The position numbers and the translations under genes were made by a program. Below, piece by piece: positions 25,463-33,950 of a stretch of DNA of 60,434 nucleotides. Positions within the stretch are counted from its first letter, which is position 1, and each line of letters begins with the position of its first letter. The notes under the pieces were generated by a model that ran no database searches, had not been told where the DNA came from, and was given only the letters and a program-made list of their open reading frames with translations. This DNA is from an uncultured Lewinella sp. (GTDB taxonomy: Bacteria; Bacteroidota; Bacteroidia; Chitinophagales; Saprospiraceae), in NCBI GenBank assembly GCA_913057785.1, contig CAJXPD010000021.1:1-60434 (forward strand). The letters are read 5' to 3'.

Positions 25463-26788
25463 ATGAATCACCCATTATCTCTGATTGGGATTATCCTCCT
25501 ATTGGGAAGTTTCCCATTGTCAGCGCAATCTAGTCTCCAATCGCGTCCATTTAGCCACTTAAGTCAAGCAGAATATTTAGAAGATTTCAAGGTATTCGTT
25601 AACACTCTGGTGGAGAAGCATCCGCATCCCTACAAATTCACCGGTAAAGCGACCTTCTGGAAAAAGGTTAAGGAGAAGGAACAACAATTTTCTGATAAGA
25701 CCACCTTAGCTGAGTTTATTTGGCATTGTAGTGAAATGATTGCCTTGTTAGGTTGTAGTCATACTAGCTTAGGATGGTTCAATCAAGAGGACGCTATGCT
25801 TCCCATGGAATTACGATTCCCTTTGGATGCGAAATTGCTTGAGGATCGCCTATACATCTCGGATCCTTTGCGGAATAGTAAAAAGGTACAAGCAGGAGCA
25901 GAAATTTTCTCTATCAATGGTTATCCTATATCCGAGATCACAACCCTAGCTTTCCAACATATTAGTTCGCAGGCACACATACAGACCTATAAGCGCTTAT
26001 TGTTTTCCGGATACATCACGGCCTACATTCCTTTTGTTTTGGGCTTCCCTGAAAAATACGAGATAGTGATAAAAGGTAGAACATCACCTATTCTGCTTGA
26101 TCCCCTTACTAGCTACAAACCGAAATCAAGATACCATAGAATTGTGTCCAATGCCCCTTGCCAACAAGACCTCTGCTTTCGACAAAATGATAATTACACC
26201 GCAATTCTGACCATCAAGAGTTTTGCCTATTACGGGGAACGTTTTGCCACTTTCCGATCATTCATCGATGAAAGTTTTGGGGAATTAAAGGCAAAGGATA
26301 TTAAAAATCTCATCATCGATTTGCGCTTTAATGGAGGAGGTGCTTCACTAGCTGCTAACCACCTCCTTCAATACCTGGCTCAAACCCCTTACACTTATTT
26401 TCAGCACAATGAATTCGACCACCTAAAGGAGGAGCAACAACCTTTTGATAAGGCCTTTAATGGGAGCCTATATATCCTAATGGATGGGGATGGTCAATCA
26501 ACCACGGGCCACTTTCTATCGCTAATAAAGGAATTCAAGTTAGCAACTATCATTGGCGAGGAGTTGGCTTCCAATAGATTCTGTACTGCCAATCAAAAAA
26601 AGTACAGCATGCCGCATTCCGGAATCTCTTTCTCAGTAGCCAGAAATACTTTCATAACTAGCGCACAATCAAGCCCGGATAGCCATGGGGTCTTGCCAGA
26701 TCATTTCATCACACAAGGTATTGAAGATCACCTGAATAATATCGATACCGTACTAGAATATGCACTACAACTGATCGAAAAGGAATAG
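25463..26788 (+). CDS. S41-family (tail-specific) peptidase-like exported protein
   Basis: A 441-residue exported protein with signal peptide ending F-P-L-S-A-Q. A helical N-terminal region is followed by a PDZ-like segment (L-E-D-R-L-Y-I through I-F-S-I-N-G-Y-P-I-S-E-I) and an S41 core: N-L-I-I-D-L-R-F-N-G-G-G-A-S, then I-L-M-D-G-D-G-Q-S-T-T-G-H-F, where Ser of Q-S-T takes the nucleophile position. The downstream region G-E-E-L-A-S-N-R-F-C and the D-x-x-G-V-L-P-D-H end also match the family. The usual Lys is not obvious, so activity is uncertain. Ends at a strong terminator. Confidence 0.82.
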   Translation: MNHPLSLIGIILLLGSFPLSAQSSLQSRPFSHLSQAEYLEDFKVFVNTLVEKHPHPYKFTGKATFWKKVKEKEQQFSDKTTLAEFIWHCSEMIALLGCSHTSLGWFNQEDAMLPMELRFPLDAKLLEDRLYISDPLRNSKKVQAGAEIFSINGYPISEITTLAFQHISSQAHIQTYKRLLFSGYITAYIPFVLGFPEKYEIVIKGRTSPILLDPLTSYKPKSRYHRIVSNAPCQQDLCFRQNDNYTAILTIKSFAYYGERFATFRSFIDESFGELKAKDIKNLIIDLRFNGGGASLAANHLLQYLAQTPYTYFQHNEFDHLKEEQQPFDKAFNGSLYILMDGDGQSTTGHFLSLIKEFKLATIIGEELASNRFCTANQKKYSMPHSGISFSVARNTFITSAQSSPDSHGVLPDHFITQGIEDHLNNIDTVLEYALQLIEKE

Positions 26789-26802
26789 CATAGGCAAAAA
26801 AA

Positions 26803-26832
26803 TAAAGTCCTTCAGTTACCTGAAGGACTTTA
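26803..26832 (+). terminator. 13-bp terminator after the S41-like gene
   Basis: TAAAGTCCTTCAG (26803-26815) and CTGAAGGACTTTA (26820-26832) form a perfect 13-bp stem with the loop TTAC. An A-run before it and a T-rich tail after it allow it to work on either strand. Confidence 0.9.
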
Positions 26833-26853
26833 CTCTATTTTGAAGTTAAAAAA

Positions 26854-27034
26854 ACAGGGCGGCTGCGATTACTCGCAGCACCCTGTATAACCCCAAAAAA
26901 CCAAATGAAAACAATCTACATATGAATGCTCTTAATCGAGTATGATTTCTAAACTTGTCTTATTTAACAGGGAACAATCCGGAAAGTTGCAATACGCAAA
27001 ATCTTTAACACTTGCGAGAGATTTTCATCCGGCT
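26854..27034. other. Hairpin-rich non-coding region before radA
   Basis: The gap of nearly 590 bases before radA has no credible gene. ACAGGG/CCCTGT (26854-26859, 26881-26886) encloses GCTGCGA/TCGCAGC (26862-26868, 26873-26879); on the minus strand this hairpin is followed by seven T residues, a proper intrinsic terminator without a gene upstream of it. Further on, CCGGA/TCCGG (26979-26983, 27028-27032) encloses AAAATCT/AGATTTT (26998-27004, 27019-27025) and is followed on the plus strand by CTTTTTCC. An alternative pairing CGCAA/TTGCG (26995-26999, 27012-27016) excludes the inner helix. A six-codon frame M-K-T-I-Y-I lies at 26905-26925. Confidence 0.5.
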
Positions 27035-27374
27035 TTTTCCTTATTAAAATAGCTTATAGTGCAAAAAAACAAAATTATTGGATACTTTAATAAATTTTGA
27101 CCTTTTTTTGCAGCTGTTTCAGGAGCAATGCAACAATCATATTTTGTCCCATATCTCCTTGTTTTGCTCTAAACAATATAATTGTTTTTCACTTGTTTTA
27201 CAACTCTATAAACGCATTAGTAGTGTTAAAGTTGATTTAAGTCTAATAGGCAATGACCACCCATCCTGCAACATACTGTTAATCAACTCTTTAACAAAGA
27301 GGCCAAAAAAGCCTCCAATTCTTACAACTTATTGTTTTATATTTACACAAAATCCAAACAATAACTTTAAATAA

Positions 27375-28751
27375 ATGGCCAAAGCCAAGACCATCTTCGT
27401 CTGTACCAACTGCGGGAATGAATCACCTAAATGGAATGGGCAATGCTTCGCTTGTGGAGCCTGGAATACCTATCGAGAGGAAAAAATTGCCGCCAAAACC
27501 AAGCAAGAGAAAAAGCAGGAATGGCGTAATGAAAGCTTAGGTAGAAAAAGCCCTAGCCCAGTTCCTTTGACCCAGATTCAAGCTGGAACCACAGAGCGAT
27601 TGGTTACCCCCGATGGTGAGCTAAATAGAGTGCTAGGTGGAGGGATTGTTCCAGGGTCTATCGTGCTAATTGGCGGGCAACCAGGTATTGGCAAGTCCAC
27701 TCTCCTACTGCAACTCGCCACCCGGATTCCCGCCAAGATTCTGTACATCTCTGGCGAGGAAAGTGAAGAGCAAATCAAAATGCGCGCAGACCGCCTAGGG
27801 TTTCTAACGGACCAATGTTACATCCTCACGGAGACGAACACCCACAAGATTTTGCAGCATGCCGAAGAACTGGAGCCCCAAATCGTCATTGCAGATTCGA
27901 TCCAAACCCTCGCCTCCCCACATGTGGAATCCATGCCCGGTAGCGTATCACAGATTAGGGAATGCGCCGGGGAATTCCAGCGCTTTGCTAAGGAGAGCAA
28001 TATCGCCGTATTCCTGATTGGTCATATCAACAAAGAAGGATCGATTGCTGGACCGAAGCTATTGGAACACATCGTGGATACCGTATTGCAGTTCGAAGGG
28101 GATAGGCATTATACCTACCGAATTTTACGAACCCTAAAAAATCGATTTGGCTCTACCGATGAAATGGGGATCTATGAAATGAATGCTCAAGGCCTACGCG
28201 AGATTAGCAATGCTTCTGAGTTGCTACTTTCTCAAATGGATGAGGATCTCAGTGGAAGCTCCGTAGCTGCTACGATGGAAGGACAAAGACCCATGTTAAT
28301 TGAGACGCAGGCCTTGGTGAGTTCCGCAGTTTACGGTAATCCTCAACGATCTGCCACCGGATTTGACCTACGGCGTTTAAATATGGTATTAGCCGTCTTG
28401 GAAAAAAGGGGAGGCTTCCCACTTGGACAGAACGATGTTTTTCTCAATATAGCGGGTGGTATTAAAGTAGATGATCCGGCCATTGACTTGGCGATTGTAA
28501 GCGCCTTAATTTCCTCCTTTGAGGATATTTCTATCCCCTCTGATGTTTGCTTTGCCGCGGAAGTAGGATTATCAGGAGAGATCCGAGCAGTCAGCAGAAT
28601 CGAGCAACGCATTCAAGAAGCTGAACGCTTAGGTTTTAAGGAAATCTATATCTCAAAATACAATACTAAGGGACTGGAAAAGGAACGTTACGACATTAAA
28701 ATCAACACCATCGGCAAGATTGAGGAGTTGTATAAAATGCTGTTTGAATAA
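27375..28751 (+). CDS. radA: DNA repair protein RadA
   Basis: A 458-residue branch-migration ATPase that helps RecA-mediated recombination. Residues 10-27 carry the zinc finger C-x2-C (10, 13) and C-x2-C (24, 27). The Walker A motif G-G-Q-P-G-I-G-K-S-T lies at 100-109 (motif start approximate), the RadA signature K-N-R-F-G-S-T at about 255, and the C-terminal part is the Lon-like domain with G-G-I-K-V-D-D-P and L-S-G-E-I-R-A-V. Length and domain order are standard. It ends before an 18-bp hairpin shared with the convergent M56 gene. Confidence 0.97.
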   Translation: MAKAKTIFVCTNCGNESPKWNGQCFACGAWNTYREEKIAAKTKQEKKQEWRNESLGRKSPSPVPLTQIQAGTTERLVTPDGELNRVLGGGIVPGSIVLIGGQPGIGKSTLLLQLATRIPAKILYISGEESEEQIKMRADRLGFLTDQCYILTETNTHKILQHAEELEPQIVIADSIQTLASPHVESMPGSVSQIRECAGEFQRFAKESNIAVFLIGHINKEGSIAGPKLLEHIVDTVLQFEGDRHYTYRILRTLKNRFGSTDEMGIYEMNAQGLREISNASELLLSQMDEDLSGSSVAATMEGQRPMLIETQALVSSAVYGNPQRSATGFDLRRLNMVLAVLEKRGGFPLGQNDVFLNIAGGIKVDDPAIDLAIVSALISSFEDISIPSDVCFAAEVGLSGEIRAVSRIEQRIQEAERLGFKEIYISKYNTKGLEKERYDIKINTIGKIEELYKMLFE

Positions 28752-28772
28752 AAGGTCCGAGGTTCCCCAACA

Positions 28773-28813
28773 AGGAGTCAGTTGCTGATCTTGTGGATCA
28801 GCAACTGGCTTCT
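28773..28813. terminator. 18-bp hairpin between radA and the M56 gene
   Basis: The arms 28773-28790 and 28796-28813 pair over 18 positions with two G-T wobbles; the inner 12 bp (CAGTTGCTGATC with GATCAGCAACTG) are perfect. The loop is TTGTG. Both genes end here, so it is likely a bidirectional terminator. Confidence 0.85.
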
Positions 28814-28816
28814 GAT

Positions 28817-31204
28817 TTATTCTATAATCAATGGTTTACTAATTTTCTCTCCTTCTGCTCGAATCTGTACTAAGTAAGTACCCTTCTTCGTATTCTCATC
28901 CTGCCACACATGTCGATGTGTTCCAGCTCCTAGACCCATTACATTCGAGCTGATGAGTTTGCCATCTATCGTATAAACACCGAATATGACCTTAGTAGCC
29001 TTGGCTAACTTGAAACTCACAGTCACTACTCCAGAGGACGGGTTAGGAAACACAGTTAGATCCTGCAAGACCGCTGTTTCCGAAGGAGTGATCTCCACCT
29101 CAGGCAATCTATTGCGCAGCGTAGGTTCTGCACCAGGCTGTTTCTCCTTTCCGTCATTCTCTACCTGCAATATGATATCTAGTCTTTGACTTCCGCAAGT
29201 ATTGGCGAGTTCTTTAGTCTGTTTTCCGATATAACTAAATATCAGAGTCGCACATTCATCTGGCAAAGCGATTCTGTAGTTGCCCTCTAGATCAGTAATG
29301 GTGCCTATCTTGGTATCTTTAATTAGCACATTTGTTCCTATCAATGGCTGATTATTCCCATCTTTTACAACACCAGTAATAATAACCTTTCCCACAATTG
29401 CTTCCTCCGTAGCACTTTCAGGCTGTTGCTTCCTCATCACTATTTTGCCAGGTTCCGTAGTGGCAGGTAACACAACATCTAGTTTCTGCCCTCCACAGCT
29501 TTGCTCAATCTCTTGAGTCACTTTACCGATGTAACTAAAAATGAGGGTAGCACATTCACTTGGCAAGGATAACCTATAATTACCTTCAAGATCTGTGATG
29601 GTGCCTATTTTCGTATCCTTAATTAAGATACTAGTTCCAATTAGCGGCTGACCATTCTCGTCCTTTACTGTTCCTGAGATAATGGCTTCTTCCACTTTGG
29701 CTTGTTCAGAAGTCATTTCAGGCTTCTCCTTTTTGCCGATCACCACAACCTCTCCAAGATCTACGGTAGCGGGTAAAATCACATCCAACTTCTGTCCTCC
29801 ACAACTTTGCTCAATCTCTTGAGTTTGACGGCCTACATAACTAAAAATCAGCGTGGCACATTCAGTTGGTAATTTCAATCTATACGTTCCATCAAAGTCT
29901 GTAACAGTTCCCGTAGTAGTATTTTTGACGAGGATGCTTACCCCAACTATTGGCTGATTATCTTCATCCATCACCTTTCCCTCTATAATCGGTGCTACAG
30001 CTTCTGCTACTGGAGGCACTGGAGATGATTGGGGAGATTCCTGAGATACTGCTGCAGGTTCTATCGATGTGGCAGGCTCCAGCACAAGCTCTTCTTGCTG
30101 CAATTCTGACGTCTGATCCGCTTGTACTACTGTAACCTCCTCAGCTTCTGTCACGGGCTCTTCGGCAACCAAAAACGCCTGTGATCCAAGACTCAAGAAA
30201 AGTAGTAAAAAGGCCATCAAGATACTCCGATAGATGGGCGGTTGACTTTCGTATTGGCCAAACAGGCGAAAGATGCGTTGGCTAAGAATTCCCTTATTGT
30301 TATTTGCGGACATGGCTAATCTTCTTTTAAGTGAAAAATTGGAATTCGGAATTCGCGTTAAAGCCTCGGCATACAGTACGGGTTGATTTTGAACGGCCAG
30401 GACCGCATCATCACAACAGTGTTCCCGAGTAGTCCGAATATTCCGAGATATCCACCAAAGCGCAGGATGGTAAAAAAAGACTATTTCAACTAGCGTTTGC
30501 AGAATATTGACGGTGAAGTCATATCTGCGAATGTGAGCCAATTCATGCAACAGTAATAATTCTATTTGCTTGGGTTCTAAGCCCGTCATCAAGGAAGTTG
30601 GCAGTAAAATCACCGGCCGAAGCAATCGGAAAGTGACTGGATCGTGCACTACTTCAGAAAGCAAGAATCGAACTTTCCGCCGGATTCCCATTTGAGTGCA
30701 AAGCCGGCTAAACCGCTCTGCCCAATCTGGTTCTGGCATTTTGACTCGATACGTTTGCAAATAGTGGAGATAAGATAATCCCATAATAAAGTACAAGCAG
30801 GACAACACTACTCCTATACCCCAAATAAAGGTGACTAGATTTAACTGACCATCCAACCAAGTAACCGTCTGCTGAAAGCTTTGCTCCCAAGAATATGCCG
30901 CTGGCTCGACGGTCGTTGCCTCAAGAGCACGTCCATTATGAACCGTAGCCGTTCCTTGTTCGGCAGCGGGTACATAGCCATAATAAGCCCAGTTAGACTG
31001 AAAGGTCATTCCTGACCAGCATACAACTGCCACTAAACCCATTAACAATAAGGCATAGCGAGCATTTACCTGCTTACGAGGAACCATCCTCAACACTAAA
31101 GCTAAGACCAAGGCGATTAAGCTAATCTGCCATAAACTGTGGATAATCATCCACCCCAAGGCTTTACCCATTGGCCCAAGGCCAGCACTGAATGAGCTAA
31201 TCAT
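28817..31204 (-). CDS. M56 (BlaR1-like) sensor peptidase with three CarboxypepD_reg repeats and T9SS sorting domain
   Basis: About 795 residues from the ATG at 31204, which overlaps the blaI stop by eight bases. (Residues below count from the longer frame at 31228.) The M56 part has four membrane helices and the zinc site L-L-L-L-H-E-L-A-H (HELAH 228-232) with R-E-H-C-C-D-D at 268-274. A last helix (about 333-354) is followed by a Glu/Pro linker. Three near-identical CarboxypepD_reg domains occupy 414-487, 516-589 and 616-689. The C-terminus (about 718-803) is a type A T9SS sorting domain: L-T-V-F-P-N-P-S-S-G-V-V-T-V-S-F through K-K-G-T-Y-L-V-Q-I. Such a domain usually marks proteins exported across the outer membrane, so its presence on a polytopic inner-membrane peptidase is odd. 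Confidence 0.9.
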   Translation of the reverse strand: MISSFSAGLGPMGKALGWMIIHSLWQISLIALVLALVLRMVPRKQVNARYALLLMGLVAVVCWSGMTFQSNWAYYGYVPAAEQGTATVHNGRALEATTVEPAAYSWEQSFQQTVTWLDGQLNLVTFIWGIGVVLSCLYFIMGLSYLHYLQTYRVKMPEPDWAERFSRLCTQMGIRRKVRFLLSEVVHDPVTFRLLRPVILLPTSLMTGLEPKQIELLLLHELAHIRRYDFTVNILQTLVEIVFFYHPALWWISRNIRTTREHCCDDAVLAVQNQPVLYAEALTRIPNSNFSLKRRLAMSANNNKGILSQRIFRLFGQYESQPPIYRSILMAFLLLFLSLGSQAFLVAEEPVTEAEEVTVVQADQTSELQQEELVLEPATSIEPAAVSQESPQSSPVPPVAEAVAPIIEGKVMDEDNQPIVGVSILVKNTTTGTVTDFDGTYRLKLPTECATLIFSYVGRQTQEIEQSCGGQKLDVILPATVDLGEVVVIGKKEKPEMTSEQAKVEEAIISGTVKDENGQPLIGTSILIKDTKIGTITDLEGNYRLSLPSECATLIFSYIGKVTQEIEQSCGGQKLDVVLPATTEPGKIVMRKQQPESATEEAIVGKVIITGVVKDGNNQPLIGTNVLIKDTKIGTITDLEGNYRIALPDECATLIFSYIGKQTKELANTCGSQRLDIILQVENDGKEKQPGAEPTLRNRLPEVEITPSETAVLQDLTVFPNPSSGVVTVSFKLAKATKVIFGVYTIDGKLISSNVMGLGAGTHRHVWQDENTKKGTYLVQIRAEGEKISKPLIIE
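29162..29989 (-). repeat. Three tandem domain repeats within the M56 gene
   Basis: Units at 29768-29989, 29462-29683 and 29162-29383 encode 74-residue CarboxypepD_reg domains of the form I-x-G-x-V-x-D-x-x-x-Q-P-L-I-G-T, D-x-E/D-G-x-Y-R and E-C-A-T-L-I-F-S-Y-I/V-G. The last two are the most alike at protein level and share the I-K-D-T-K-I-G-T-I-T-D-L-E-G-N-Y-R stretch exactly. This suggests recent internal duplication. Confidence 0.85.
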
Positions 31205-31589
31205 CTTTTTGTTCTTTTTGAGCTTCAATCCATTTTTGCAATGCTTCTACTTCTTCATCACTGGTTTGTCCCTGTCCTAGGGCATGCATTACCAATTTCA
31301 TAGCAGAACCTTGATAAACATTGTTTACAAAACGCTGAAATAGATTTTGCTGAACCTCTGCTTGCTTGGGAATAGCTCGGTAATAATGAGTCTTACCTTT
31401 CAATTCTCGCTGTACCACATCCTTATCAGTCATTCTCTGCATCTGCTTGAGGATGGAAGTATACCCTACTTCCCGTTTTTGGCTGATCTGTTCATAAATG
31501 AAGCGGACCGTGGTCGGTTGATGTTCCCAAAGAATCTGTAGAATCTCTAATTCTGTTGCTGAAGGTTGATAATTGTCTCTATTTTCCAT
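31197..31589 (-). CDS. BlaI/MecI/CopY-family transcriptional repressor (second copy)
   Basis: A 130-residue winged-helix repressor starting M-E-N-R-D-N-Y-Q-P-S-A-T-E-L-E-I-L-Q-I-L-W-E-H. The recognition region reads R-E-V-G-Y-T-S-I-L-K-Q-M-Q-R-M. It is clearly paralogous to the repressor at 73-456 (shared V-R-F/Y, R-E-V-G-Y-T, A-M/V-K-L-V-M-x-A-L-G), and both have the same position before an M56 gene with overlapping stop and start. Autoregulation is expected from the two operators 73-118 bases upstream. The recognition helices differ from the first copy at several places, in agreement with the different operator half-sites. Confidence 0.93.
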   Translation of the reverse strand: MENRDNYQPSATELEILQILWEHQPTTVRFIYEQISQKREVGYTSILKQMQRMTDKDVVQRELKGKTHYYRAIPKQAEVQQNLFQRFVNNVYQGSAMKLVMHALGQGQTSDEEVEALQKWIEAQKEQKDD

Positions 31590-31653
31590 ACCAAGTAGTT
31601 ATCTACCCATTGCGCCTAGGTAGAGAATGAGGAATATGATCATATGTCCACTG

Positions 31654-31707
31654 CAAATATATACGACACGCGCCGTAGATGCAAGAAAACCTACGACACG
31701 TGCCGTA
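31654..31707 (-). promoter_or_regulatory. Promoter and two operators of the second blaI-M56 operon
   Basis: On the minus strand CTTG (31685 to 31682), a 20-base spacer and TATATTTG (31661 to 31654) form the promoter. The operator TACGACACGCGCCGTA (31662-31677) fills the spacer right next to the -7 element, and a second copy, TACGACACGTGCCGTA, lies at 31692-31707, 30 bases away. Half-sites are TACGRC, unlike TACGAA at the first operon. The remaining 200 bases to the DinB gene are AT-rich and show no gene. Confidence 0.85.
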
Positions 31708-31926
31708 TTTTAACATTTCCAAATAAGAGGTTTACCTGTTCAGCATTACCTGAAAAGGCATATAAAAACCTACTAATCAACCACATAAATGAAAAACATA
31801 GCATTCCATGGATTCGTCAACCATTAATTTTTTTTCATGGATATACTAGTGGAACTTTGTATTCAACCTTTGTGTTTTAGAGTTTTCATCTCTTGACTTT
31901 AATCCATCATACACTCATCTAGCACT

Positions 31927-32421
31927 ATGTCTAATAGCGAAAACAAGCAAATCCAAGCTCTAATTCGTCGCTTTCAAGCGATCTATAATGGACACCCCTG
32001 GTATGGTACCAACATCTTGTCCTCTTTAAAGCAGATCACTCCAGAGATGAGTCTGCAAACACTCCTACCTGAGAAAAAGAACATTGCCGAGATCTTAAAG
32101 CACATCGTGGCCTGGCGTCAATTCCTCATTGAGCACTTGCAAGGCAATAGTAGCTATCGTATTGAACTAAACTCAGAACTAGACTGGCCATCCATCGAAG
32201 ATTTGAGCTGGCATGATCTATTGGAACAACTGCGGGAATCCCAGGAGCAAATCCTTCAGTTATTGTCGGGGCAAGAAGATACTTTGTTGAAAAAGACCTT
32301 ATCGAATGTCGGAGAACCTTACAACTTTCGCTATCTGATTGAGGGCATACTCCAACATGATGCCTACCATCTCGGGCAAATCAACTTACTTGTATCCTAC
32401 TTCGTAGCACAGGCAAAATAA
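31927..32421 (+). CDS. DinB-family protein
   Basis: A 164-residue four-helix-bundle protein of the DinB superfamily. Three conserved His positions typical of the nickel/zinc site are seen: L-K-H-I-V-A-W-R (helix 2), and L-Q-H-D-A-Y-H-L-G-Q-I-N in the last helix, with two His. No export signal. The family includes thiol transferases that use bacillithiol or mycothiol as co-substrate, but this member's substrate is unknown. It is followed 48 bases later by the DCC-family gene on the same strand. Confidence 0.88.
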   Translation: MSNSENKQIQALIRRFQAIYNGHPWYGTNILSSLKQITPEMSLQTLLPEKKNIAEILKHIVAWRQFLIEHLQGNSSYRIELNSELDWPSIEDLSWHDLLEQLRESQEQILQLLSGQEDTLLKKTLSNVGEPYNFRYLIEGILQHDAYHLGQINLLVSYFVAQAK

Positions 32422-32469
32422 GCTGTTTCAGCTACTGGCATCGAACAAGTTGGCCAATCTTACGTTCAT

Positions 32470-32898
32470 TTGAATATGAGCGATAAGCCCGAACAAATCC
32501 CACGCGATAAACCCATCTTATTATTTGACGGGGTGTGTAACCTATGCAATGGCTTGGTGCAATTTATTATCAAGCGCGATCCAAAAGGCCATTTCCGCTT
32601 TAGTGCATTGCAATCTGAAGCGGGGCAATCTTTGCTCATGGAGGCTGGACTAGATCCTGCTGCTCTAAATACCGTGGTCATGTTCGACAGCGGACAGTTT
32701 TACACCCATTCGAATGTACCTTTACAAATCGCTTGGCACTTAGGAGGACTTTGGCGCGTATTTTACGTGTTCAAACTAATGCCCAAATGGATCAGGGACC
32801 GGATATATGATTGGATTGCTCGGAATCGATACAAGTGGTTTGGACAAAAAGAAAGCTGCATGATTCCTACGCCAGAACTAAAGCAACGATTCCTGTAA
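32470..32898 (+). CDS. DUF393 / DCC-family thiol-disulfide oxidoreductase
   Basis: A 142-residue protein with I-L-L-F-D-G-V-C-N-L-C-N, the D-x-x-C-x-x-C motif that names the DCC family, placed in a thioredoxin-like fold. The length and the A-L-Q-S-E-A-G segment after the motif are standard. A second in-frame ATG at 32476 is also possible. The family is presumed to act as a thiol-disulfide oxidoreductase, and its substrates are unknown. It probably shares a transcript with the DinB-family gene. Confidence 0.9.
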   Translation: MNMSDKPEQIPRDKPILLFDGVCNLCNGLVQFIIKRDPKGHFRFSALQSEAGQSLLMEAGLDPAALNTVVMFDSGQFYTHSNVPLQIAWHLGGLWRVFYVFKLMPKWIRDRIYDWIARNRYKWFGQKESCMIPTPELKQRFL

Positions 32899-33032
32899 CC
32901 CTTACGCTCATTTGACTACCCAATAGGAAGGTTAAAACCAAAGACGCAATTCGCATTGCCCTATCAGGTACGGTAGGCATTTGCACATTACTGAGTATCC
33001 CCGGATACTCCCCTAACTCACAATTCAAAACA

Positions 33033-33941
33033 ATGTCAACAAGAAGAACCTTTCTTAAGCAGGGTGGCCTGCTTGCTGGAGCATCCCTACTCCCGATGCA
33101 TCACATCATGGCAGAAGTGATGGGTATTGAAGCTGGAGAAATGAAGCCCCTTAGACGCAATGTAGGAATCTACATGGAACGAGGTGGTACGATCGGATGG
33201 ATGATCGACAAAGAGGGCGTGATCGTAATCGACACCCAATTTCCCGATCAAGCCAAAAACCTCATCGGAAAAATTAAAGAAAAAACGGATCGCCAGGTCG
33301 ATCTACTGATCAATACACATCATCACGGAGATCATTCGGGTGGGAATATAGCCTTCAAGGGCTTCGTCAAGCAAATCGTGGCGCATACCAACTCTAAATT
33401 TCATCAAGAAAGGGTAGCCAAAGAAAGAGGAACACTAGAAAAGAATCTTCTACCAGATACAACCTACGACACCAACTGGTCTAAAAAGATCGGGGGGGAA
33501 ACAGTGAGCCTACACTACTTCGGAGCGGGCCACACTAGTGGAGATACTTTGATCCATCTTGAGAATGCCAATGTCGTGCATATGGGAGATCTCATGTTCA
33601 ATCACCGTATGCCCAACATTGACGCCGTCGCTGGAGCATCGATCAAGAATTGGATAAAGTTGCTAAAGCAGGCCAGAAGGACCTTCGACAAGGATACCCT
33701 TTACATTTTCGGTCACGCTGGACAAGGGTTTGAGGTAACGGGCTCCGCAGCTGACTTGAAAGAAATGGAGATTTACCTCAAGAAGCTCCTAAAATATGTG
33801 AAGAAGGAACAGAAGAAGGGTACTTCATTGGAACAACTCAAAGAAAAGACAGAGCTTATCCCTAAAGCTGAAGATTGGCAAGGTGGACGATTTAAAAACG
33901 TCAACCTGCAAGTAGCTTGGGATGAACTCAAGCAAGCTTAG
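33033..33941 (+). CDS. Exported MBL-fold metallo-hydrolase with Tat signal
   Basis: A 302-residue protein with a twin-arginine signal, S-T-R-R-T-F-L-K-Q-G-G-L-L-A-G-A-S, so it is exported folded. The metallo-beta-lactamase fold shows the metal-binding motif N-T-H-H-H-G-D-H-S-G-G, a later G-A-G-H-T-S-G-D, V-H-M-G-D-L-M-F-N and a final F-G-H-A-G. The family includes beta-lactamase-like and quorum-quenching hydrolases. The substrate is not evident. The C-terminus is Lys-rich. It ends next to a 14-bp hairpin. Confidence 0.88.
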   Translation: MSTRRTFLKQGGLLAGASLLPMHHIMAEVMGIEAGEMKPLRRNVGIYMERGGTIGWMIDKEGVIVIDTQFPDQAKNLIGKIKEKTDRQVDLLINTHHHGDHSGGNIAFKGFVKQIVAHTNSKFHQERVAKERGTLEKNLLPDTTYDTNWSKKIGGETVSLHYFGAGHTSGDTLIHLENANVVHMGDLMFNHRMPNIDAVAGASIKNWIKLLKQARRTFDKDTLYIFGHAGQGFEVTGSAADLKEMEIYLKKLLKYVKKEQKKGTSLEQLKEKTELIPKAEDWQGGRFKNVNLQVAWDELKQA

Positions 33942-33950
33942 TATCCATCA

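Noticed and set aside
27078..27374. Plus-strand frame of 98 codons before radA
   Set aside because: Composition is AT-driven (Phe, Leu, Asn, Cys), no recognisable domain, and its stop abuts the radA start by chance. The region looks non-coding.
73..31707. The BlaI-M56 modules as beta-lactam resistance systems
   Set aside because: No penicillin-binding or beta-lactamase gene is next to either complete or visible part; the MBL-fold gene at 33.0 kb is Tat-exported and has no matching operator.
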